Below are positions 23,446 to 28,195 of a stretch of 28,195 nucleotides of DNA, one piece after another (the first letter of the stretch is position 1; the number at the start of each line of letters is the position of its first letter). This stretch comes from a virus. The stretch covers positions 1 through 28,195 of the IMG/VR virus record IMGVR_UViG_3300033144_002368, one strand, 5' to 3'. A program made the position numbers and the translations under genes. A model generated the notes under the pieces. That model worked only from the letters and a program-made list of their open reading frames with translations. It did no database searches and was not told where the DNA came from.

Positions 23446-23447
23446 GG

Positions 23448-24041
23448 TTAGTCGTCGGTATTACCAGCAGCATACTCGGTAGCAAACAGTACTAGATCCG
23501 CTAGATCATCAGCTGATACTCGTTTCCAGTTGATGTCTGCTAAGGAAGCATACTCCTTGACCGCAGCTTTGAACTCGTCGTCGCGGCTTGCCATCTTTGC
23601 CTTGAACGCATCCAATGACTTAGGGTCAGCCCTATCAGCCATAGCATCCATGGCAATAGCCTCTTCCTTACGGGAAAGATGAAGGCCGACACCCAGTGCT
23701 TGGGCTGCTTTCTTCAACGCTTCCGATGTTGCCGACTTGTGAGCATCTGCCAAATCCATACCCTTGTTGGATGTGTCGTATCCTCCCACACCGGAACGGG
23801 CGGCACTCATGCCGTCGACTATGGCTGTGAGATCAACGATTGCTATAATCCAATTAGGCTTCTCGTCATCGTGGTACAACCCTCGAACGGAGTATCCCCA
23901 ACCGCCGACCCCCAAGACGTTGTTCAGTCTCGTGATCACCTCGGCTACCGGAACGTACGTGAGTCCACCAGCTTTGGGCAGAGTCCGTAGCACCTCTTCA
24001 GGGAACTCTTCTACTAGTTGTTCGTATTGTGTTTTGGTCAT
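23448..24041 (-). CDS. Rad52/22-like single-strand annealing protein
   Basis: A 197-residue protein. AGGAG lies 6 nt before ATG 24041, which overlaps the previous stop (ATGA). The Rad52-type signature is clear: VITRLNNVLGVGGWGYSV near residue 40, a central beta sheet (NWIIAIVDLTAIVDG), and GVGGYD followed by KGMDLADAHKSATSEALKKA and ALGVGLHLS, the helix found in Rad52/Redbeta-type annealers. The last 60 residues are a variable acidic tail that may bind partners. These proteins anneal complementary single strands during phage recombination. The Cas4-like exonuclease is encoded next. Confidence 0.87.
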   Translation of the reverse strand: MTKTQYEQLVEEFPEEVLRTLPKAGGLTYVPVAEVITRLNNVLGVGGWGYSVRGLYHDDEKPNWIIAIVDLTAIVDGMSAARSGVGGYDTSNKGMDLADAHKSATSEALKKAAQALGVGLHLSRKEEAIAMDAMADRADPKSLDAFKAKMASRDDEFKAAVKEYASLADINWKRVSADDLADLVLFATEYAAGNTDD

Positions 24042-24538
24042 TTGTTTCTCCTGACAATGAGGTTCTTTGGTCCCTCAGTTGATTCGCAGTACATGTCAAC
24101 GTTCAGCCCGATGCTCTCCATGGGCTTCACCTTCCAATATCCTACGCCTGCATACTTCAGCAGTTCTGTGATCATGGCTTCTGGATCCATGAGTCGTTCG
24201 CCTGTGTCCATGTCGATGGACGATTCCATGATGCGCTTCGCCACTTCCGCGGCAGCTGCTGGATGGTCCCACTTCTTGCGAGTGTTGCCACCCTTGATCT
24301 CGACTGTAGCGCCAGCCACCTCAAGAGGCACCGGGGTGTACTCGATTCGATTGATGACTTCCGTGACGAACAGGCTGTACGATCCCTTGGCCTGATCCAG
24401 AAAGGCGTGGAACAATGAAGCTCCCTCAGCCAACTCCTGGTCAGAGCCTTCGAGTCCGGTTTCGTCAATGTCTTCGATCAACTCGAACATCAACGCAGCG
24501 ATGCCATCCAGACGGGCACCCAGTTCCTTTACATGCAT
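24038..24538 (-). CDS. Hypothetical protein heading the recombination operon
   Basis: A 166-residue protein that I do not recognise. ATG 24538 has a leaderless promoter exactly upstream. The N-terminal half is helical (LDGIAALMFELIEDIDETG, SLFHAFLDQAKGSYSLFV), followed by a small beta part (VPLEVAGATVEIKGGN), a conserved-looking KKWDHPAAAAEVAKRI and a C-terminal strand pair ending NLIVRRNK. It ends ATGA into the Rad52-like gene. Being the promoter-proximal gene of an annealing/exonuclease operon suggests an accessory DNA-metabolism role, such as binding single-stranded DNA or the exonuclease, but no motif proves it. Confidence 0.7.
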   Translation of the reverse strand: MHVKELGARLDGIAALMFELIEDIDETGLEGSDQELAEGASLFHAFLDQAKGSYSLFVTEVINRIEYTPVPLEVAGATVEIKGGNTRKKWDHPAAAAEVAKRIMESSIDMDTGERLMDPEAMITELLKYAGVGYWKVKPMESIGLNVDMYCESTEGPKNLIVRRNK

Positions 24539-24544
24539 GCCATT

Positions 24545-24573
24545 AGTCTAATCTGCATCGGTGGAAGAGTCAA
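24545..24573 (-). promoter_or_regulatory. Leaderless promoter of the recombination operon
   Basis: On the minus strand TTGACT (24573-24568), a 17-nt spacer and TAGACT (24550-24545) end 6 nt before ATG 24538. No ribosome-binding sequence precedes the ATG. Its geometry is identical to those at 16059-16087 and 19328-19356. Confidence 0.65.
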
Positions 24574-25026
24574 CCCCTTGCCAAGGTTTGGATACTGAAC
24601 TACGCTATGGCCAAATGCCTCGATCCATGGAGGAACTCCAGCGCCAGAACTAACCCGGCTAGAGGCCGATGACATACACCGCCCATGGATGACCGATGAG
24701 GGACACGCGTTAAGTATTGACATTAACACGCATAACTTACGGGCAGTGTCCATGGCAAAGAGTGACGGTATGAATCGCACGATACCCCTTCCGGGCTATG
24801 CACGCGACCACTAGGACTTGCGCCATGGATTCAGATCTAGCTAATTGCCCATGCAGATCTGGCAGACCGGTTTCCTGAACCGTAATCAGGGGAGCGTGGC
24901 AGAGACGAACCAAATAGATCTCTGTTGGAAAGCGTCTTCATGGGACACCTGTTTAGACCCCACCGCATTTGCGTATGACGTTGGTAAGGCACCTCAGTGT
25001 CAGACTAATGGGTAGAGGAACGCGAG
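24574..25026. other. Non-coding spacer between glycan and recombination operons
   Basis: About 450 bases without a convincing gene. The only minus frame of length (24529-24780) would run through the promoter of the next gene and has no ribosome site. No cloverleaf tRNA could be folded by eye and no terminator with a T-run follows the acyltransferase stop. It holds four CCATGG palindromes (24625, 24683, 24750, 24822), a near-palindrome around GTTAAGTATTGACATTAAC (24709-24727) and several short hairpins, such as CGGTT/AACCG near 24869-24883. It could hold regulatory sites or an origin; nothing proves it. Confidence 0.5.
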
Positions 25027-25803
25027 CTAAACCCAAGGCTGGTAGCGACCATCACGTGCCTCAAAACGGAAGCGAACCCCGTTACGTCGAAGTTGGTGTC
25101 TAGCAAGCTCCGTGTGTTCGGTAGCCGGTCCTTTGATGGTGTGATACCTAGTGTTGAACACGGTACGGTCCACGATCATGTTGGGCACCTGAGCCATCAC
25201 CTTGCACTGATACTCCGCACGAACTTGAATCTCCAAGCTGATGCGTTCCAGAATTACCTGCTGTTCTTGCCGACTGAGTTCCTTGGGATAGTGATCCGCC
25301 CGTAGAACCTTGGCAGGATTGCCTCCGGCCAGACAGTTGCTGGGCATGACTCCACTGATAACAGAACCAGGAGCGTACACAGACTGCGGCCCGAGCGACG
25401 CCCCAGGATTGACTTGGCCGTTAGGTATCCATACTTGATCACCGATCGTGACTCCCTCGAAAGAGCATGGGAAGCCGTCTAAGGCCGACAGGTACACTCC
25501 GTGCGTAAACACCCTGGTCTGCACACCCAAGCCCACCTCGTGGCCAATGGAGACGCCTCGTGCCGTATTCACCTCACCGTTTATCCCAAGATGGAAGAAG
25601 TCGCCAGCAACAAGGAAGGCACCGGGATCGAAAGAACTTCCTCCTCCGATAAGAGCCTGATCCCCAACCCAGCTATCGCGTCCCAAATGAACCTTAGTGC
25701 CTTCCAGTCTAGCATAAGCGCCTATAGTCGTTCCGGCTCCCAGGAAGAGATCGTCAACTTCTATGACAGCTGTGGGGTGTACGTTACAGTCATCCAGGTG
25801 CAC
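25027..25803 (-). CDS. Left-handed beta-helix (hexapeptide) acyltransferase
   Basis: A 258-residue protein. GTG 25803 is chosen because GGAGG lies 8 nt upstream; it overlaps the glycosyltransferase end by 14 nt. Residues 1-165 are hexapeptide-repeat sequence with I/V/L-G-x4 spacing: FLGAGTTIGAYARLEG, GRDSWVGDQALIGGG, SIGHEVGLGVQTRVFTHGVY (the catalytic-type His in THG), VTIGDQVWIPNG and GSVISGVMPSNCLAGGNPAKVLR, as in WbbJ/maltose-O-acetyltransferase-like enzymes. The C-terminal 80 residues are unrelated and unknown. Such trimeric enzymes acetylate, or otherwise acylate, sugars. It ends the operon of glycosyltransferases and deacetylase, so it probably tailors the same glycan. Confidence 0.85.
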   Translation of the reverse strand: MHLDDCNVHPTAVIEVDDLFLGAGTTIGAYARLEGTKVHLGRDSWVGDQALIGGGSSFDPGAFLVAGDFFHLGINGEVNTARGVSIGHEVGLGVQTRVFTHGVYLSALDGFPCSFEGVTIGDQVWIPNGQVNPGASLGPQSVYAPGSVISGVMPSNCLAGGNPAKVLRADHYPKELSRQEQQVILERISLEIQVRAEYQCKVMAQVPNMIVDRTVFNTRYHTIKGPATEHTELARHQLRRNGVRFRFEARDGRYQPWV

Positions 25804-26518
25804 GGCGCAAACCTCCAACAGATCTCACCCGCTTGTGTACTTGGGCTGGAAGATCCTCCAGCACCCACGTGCCAAGCGTCGGATCACAATGATCCTGGTA
25901 GTACTGATCTTCGTCTGTCATGTTATTGGGATCCCAGTACCACGCAGTGTGCTTGGCCATTCTTGGGTAGTCGGTGCGCCACGCAGCCGTGGGCCACTTA
26001 GCAGTATTAGGCCGATGCAGTGACAGTACACCATCTAGAGCAGCGTTAAAGTAGATACTCCGGACTCGCTTAGCGTCCGTCTGATGTCGTGGATGCAGTG
26101 TCATGACTACTTCCTTGTGAGGGTAATAGTCTGGAATGTCATCTAGTTTTATTGAGAACCCCACCTTGGGGCAATCTCTGTACGTCTGTAGTGTCCACAT
26201 GAAATGATCCAAGGTATCCAATGGGCATTCAGGTAACGGAACAATGTCCGGATCTGATACTATGAAAAATCTATCCTTGGCATACTTTTCGAGCACTCCG
26301 GCTTTCCAGTGAACTTCGTTTCCCAAGTTTTGGCCAGTCATGATCACGTTGTGCGGGGAGCTGGCTAGATACTCCAAGAGGGGAGGGTAAGAACTATCGT
26401 TGTCTACTAGGTAGATTTCTTCTTGACCGGCTTTCTCTAACCAAGTTACCAACTCGGTAAGAGAACTTACCGTGTCTCTAGTGCTTATGAAGATTGGAAT
26501 ACTCTCGTTGTTAGACAT
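25790..26518 (-). CDS. GT-A-type glycosyltransferase, copy 2
   Basis: A 242-residue protein starting 3 nt after the upstream paralogue. The N-terminal nucleotide-sugar fold shows IPIFISTRDTVSSL, EEIYLVDNDSSYPPLLEYL and the metal-binding FFIVSDPDIVP (D89-P-D91, a DxD motif). Later motifs shared with the neighbour are SIKLDDIPDYYPHKEV, LDGVLSLHRP and the pair WRTDYPRMAKHTAWYWD. The similarity to the 26522-27211 product runs over the whole length, so the two arose by tandem duplication. The first residues look cytoplasmic, with no membrane segment. Acceptor and sugar are unknown; the operon suggests decoration of a virion or DNA glycan. Confidence 0.82.
   Translation of the reverse strand: MSNNESIPIFISTRDTVSSLTELVTWLEKAGQEEIYLVDNDSSYPPLLEYLASSPHNVIMTGQNLGNEVHWKAGVLEKYAKDRFFIVSDPDIVPLPECPLDTLDHFMWTLQTYRDCPKVGFSIKLDDIPDYYPHKEVVMTLHPRHQTDAKRVRSIYFNAALDGVLSLHRPNTAKWPTAAWRTDYPRMAKHTAWYWDPNNMTDEDQYYQDHCDPTLGTWVLEDLPAQVHKRVRSVGGLRRAPG
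26394..26422. repeat. 29-bp direct repeat, copy A (glycosyltransferase duplication)
   Basis: Bases 26394-26422 are identical to 27091-27119. Both encode the EEIYLVDNDSS segment of the paired glycosyltransferases. Exact identity including third positions suggests a recent duplication or gene conversion of this motif, because flanking bases differ. Confidence 0.8.
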
Positions 26519-26521
26519 GAG

Positions 26522-27211
26522 CTATCCCGCTATGTTGAGATTCTGTTTGGACCAATTGGTAATTCCGCCTCTTCTGACATTGGCCATGTAGTATGCTAGC
26601 TCTTCATTCATGTTGGACAGGTCGTCGTACCATGAGGTGTGGCGTGCTAAGTAAGGATCATCCGCTCGCCATCCCGTTATAGATTTGGCTGCTCCCGGTC
26701 GATGGAGTGCGAGAATGGCGTCGTTAGCACATGCGAAAAACTTACCCCCCATAACCCTGCACCTGTCAGATTGACATCTACCGTGTCTACTTATGGCCAA
26801 CTTCTTGTGCTTGTAGTGATCTGGTAAATCGTCCAACCTTAGTCCGAAGGAAATCTTCGTAGGCCCGGTCTTGTGGTTGGCAGACTTAAGAATCGACTCA
26901 AAGTACTCAAACACATCGTGAGGGCACGTATCGACTGGTATGATGTCCGGATCAGTGGTAGCAAAGTATCGATCACTGGCATATTCGTCAATCGCTCCAG
27001 ACACCCACGGAGACGTGTTTCCTATGTTCGCACACCTAATAACGGTATGATCGGTAGAGTTCAACCAATCCAGAAGAGGGGGGTAAGAGCTATCGTTGTC
27101 TACTAGGTAGATTTCTTCCTGACCCACCTTCTCTAGCCAGTCCACAAGTTCTAAAACGCACTCCAGCCGATCACGCGTGGTTATGAATATGGGGTACTGT
27201 TCCTGAGTCAT
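26522..27211 (-). CDS. GT-A-type glycosyltransferase, copy 1
   Basis: A 229-residue protein starting 4 nt after the deacetylase stop, without a clear ribosome site. It is a full-length paralogue of the next gene: YPIFITTRDRLECVLELVDW, EEIYLVDNDSSYPPLLDWL, YFATTDPDIIP (D87-P-D89), GLRLDDLPDHYKHKKL, NDAILALHRPGAAKS and WRADDPYLARHTSWYDD. It differs by extra cysteines around RHGRCQSDRCRVMG. The DxD and the N-terminal fold mark a metal-dependent GT-A enzyme. The two copies probably add successive or different sugars. Confidence 0.82.
   Translation of the reverse strand: MTQEQYPIFITTRDRLECVLELVDWLEKVGQEEIYLVDNDSSYPPLLDWLNSTDHTVIRCANIGNTSPWVSGAIDEYASDRYFATTDPDIIPVDTCPHDVFEYFESILKSANHKTGPTKISFGLRLDDLPDHYKHKKLAISRHGRCQSDRCRVMGGKFFACANDAILALHRPGAAKSITGWRADDPYLARHTSWYDDLSNMNEELAYYMANVRRGGITNWSKQNLNIAG
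27091..27119. repeat. 29-bp direct repeat, copy B (glycosyltransferase duplication)
   Basis: Second copy of the 29-base identity with 26394-26422, in the homologous position of the upstream glycosyltransferase gene. The distance between copies is 697 bases, about one gene length. Confidence 0.8.
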
Positions 27212-27215
27212 GATG

Positions 27216-27878
27216 TTAGTCTAACCAGAATTGTTTCTGAATTCGGAAGGCTTCCACAAGTCGAGGTCTACTACCTATAGTGGCATCGTGTCCGTTCATG
27301 TTGGTCATCCATCCCCAGACTCTAGCCCGGTCTTCTAGGGCTTCCAGCCAACCTGGATACTTGACAGCCTGAGAAGGATACGCTTCGATGATCTGCTTCT
27401 TCACGTACCAGTAGCGGCTCACGTCCACGAAGAAGTTGGGGGCAGGAGCATCCGGTTCAATACCACCAGGCATAGCTTGTTCCATCTCCCACACGGTGAC
27501 GTTGTTCTTTCTGGCAATCGAATGAGCGATGTTGGCTAAATGTGAGTGGTGCTGTTGGCTATCTCGAACTCTGTGTGTAATGATGAGGTCTGGATCCAGC
27601 GACTGCACCAACTGGTCGTACGGCTGTATGTTGTCTCTGGTCCAGGCGAAGTCGCTCTCCGGGTCATCCCATATGTGCATGAGGCTAGAATCGATACCAA
27701 GCACTTCTAAAGAAGCTTTGTATTCAGCTACGCGATCATACTCGTGTTGTTGAGGCTGACAAGAAACTACCATGTCCACTTTACAGCCACCGGCTTGAAG
27801 CTTCATGATCGTGCCAGCGCACATAAGCTCATCGTCTGGATGAGCTATCATCACCAGCACTTTTTCGAAAGGAATCAT
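27216..27878 (-). CDS. PIG-L/LmbE-type N-deacetylase
   Basis: A 220-residue protein; ATG 27878 overlaps the previous stop (ATGA). The family signature is complete: VLVMIAHPDDELMCAGTI with His13, Asp15, Asp16 and Glu17 for zinc and catalysis, VDMVVSC, ASLEVLGID, DPDLIITHRVRD and the second metal cluster HHSHLANIAHS (His110-His113). PIG-L-type enzymes remove N-acetyl groups from GlcNAc-containing glycans or glycolipids; actinobacterial relatives act in mycothiol synthesis. In this operon it most likely deacetylates a GlcNAc-type sugar used or made by the glycosyltransferases, with the beta-helix acyltransferase able to re-acylate it. That chain is inference from gene order. Confidence 0.9.
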   Translation of the reverse strand: MIPFEKVLVMIAHPDDELMCAGTIMKLQAGGCKVDMVVSCQPQQHEYDRVAEYKASLEVLGIDSSLMHIWDDPESDFAWTRDNIQPYDQLVQSLDPDLIITHRVRDSQQHHSHLANIAHSIARKNNVTVWEMEQAMPGGIEPDAPAPNFFVDVSRYWYVKKQIIEAYPSQAVKYPGWLEALEDRARVWGWMTNMNGHDATIGSRPRLVEAFRIQKQFWLD

Positions 27879-28192
27879 AGTCCGTCAATCTGTAGTTTGC
27901 GAATCTGTAACGTATCTAATGTAATCTGACAACCGCCTTCGAACATGACGATCTGATCGGTGTCAACGCCGAACGTAGCGGCCAGTCTGACCTTCGTGAA
28001 GTCCTCACTCAAGTCGAGCACATAGTCGTCCTCAGGCTGAGGCAGGCACTGGTCACAGCACATACGTTCCTTGGATGGTTTCCTCAGGAGGTTGTGGACG
28101 TGGCCACACTCCAACTCAATCAACCATCTGGTGGTGCCTCGTCGGCCCGCCTTCTCGGAACGCAATACCTTGCGAAAGGGGCCGCGTTCCAT
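27875..28192 (-). CDS. Small zinc-ribbon-like protein (may extend beyond the right edge)
   Basis: At least 105 residues. ATG 28192 is only 3 bases from the window edge, so the true start may lie outside. It has ELECGHVHNLLRK and later MCCDQC, a CxH...CxxC arrangement that could bind one zinc ion. The C-terminal 50 residues look like an alpha-beta fold (YVLDLSEDFTKVRLAATFGV, QIVMFEGGCQITL). No family recognised. It ends ATGA into the deacetylase and so belongs to the glycan operon by position. Confidence 0.6.
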   Translation of the reverse strand: MERGPFRKVLRSEKAGRRGTTRWLIELECGHVHNLLRKPSKERMCCDQCLPQPEDDYVLDLSEDFTKVRLAATFGVDTDQIVMFEGGCQITLDTLQIRKLQIDGL

Positions 28193-28195
28193 CAG

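Noticed and set aside
24529-24780. Minus-strand 83-codon frame in the spacer
   Set aside because: It covers the promoter of the next gene, overlaps its start and shows no ribosome site or recognisable domain.
24625-24827. Four CCATGG sites as an iteron array
   Set aside because: Spacings are 58, 67 and 72 bases and flanks are not conserved; six-base palindromes at this density can be chance.
24539-25026. Possible tRNA gene in the long spacer
   Set aside because: I looked for a GGTTC-type T-arm with matching acceptor, D and anticodon stems on both strands and could not assemble a cloverleaf.

Overview
The window reads as part of a tailed double-stranded DNA phage genome (Caudoviricetes, HK97-type head), most likely a phage of an actinobacterium. 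Direct evidence: a portal protein, a MuF-like minor head protein, a prohead protease, a scaffold-like protein and a large terminase lie side by side, next to a recombination/nuclease block and a glycan-modification block. The actinobacterial host is inferred from several perfectly spaced TTGAnn-17-TAnnnT promoters that sit 6-7 nt before an ATG (leaderless mRNAs, common in Actinobacteria) and from small protein families I associate with actinophages. No tRNA, rRNA, CRISPR array, integrase or insertion sequence was found. Nearly everything is on the minus strand in tightly overlapping operons (ATGA, TAATG, TGATG junctions); only the terminase is on the plus strand.

Layout, in minus-strand transcription order from the right edge. 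(1) 28192-25027: zinc-ribbon-like protein, PIG-L-type deacetylase, two tandemly duplicated GT-A-type glycosyltransferases and a left-handed beta-helix acyltransferase, which look like a sugar-decoration operon. (2) 25026-24539: about 490 bases without a convincing gene, holding a promoter. (3) 24538-21569: unknown protein, Rad52-like annealing protein, Cas4/RecB-like Fe-S exonuclease, GT-B-type glycosyltransferase. (4) 21572-19321: HNH endonuclease, RuvC-like resolvase, coiled-coil protein, ParB-like protein. (5) 19320-15333: DraRnl-type RNA ligase, staphylococcal-nuclease homologue, an IbrA/IbrB-like pair (PAPS-reductase-like PP-loop enzyme plus ParB-like protein) and a metallophosphoesterase. 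(6) 15271-13210: DUF932 protein behind a strong inverted-repeat operator, a small Cys-rich protein, a membrane-anchored protein and a small coiled-coil/TM protein. (7) 11889-13208 plus strand: terminase. (8) 11825-1: small membrane protein, portal, MuF, protease, scaffold, then three very unusual multidomain genes.

The most interesting region is 1-6729. After the head genes come an ADP-ribosyltransferase-fold protein whose domain appears to be split by a +1 frame change between two overlapping ORFs, a DEDDh exonuclease fused to a class II CCA-adding tRNA nucleotidyltransferase, and a giant protein (at least 1061 codons, running off the left edge) that starts with a 2H phosphoesterase domain. 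These resemble the virion-delivered polyvalent proteins described for phages. Together with the RNA ligase at 18214-19320 they suggest, as inference only, a phage-encoded RNA/tRNA end-processing or repair capability, part of it possibly packaged in the head. The major capsid and tail genes are not visible and are presumably beyond the left edge.
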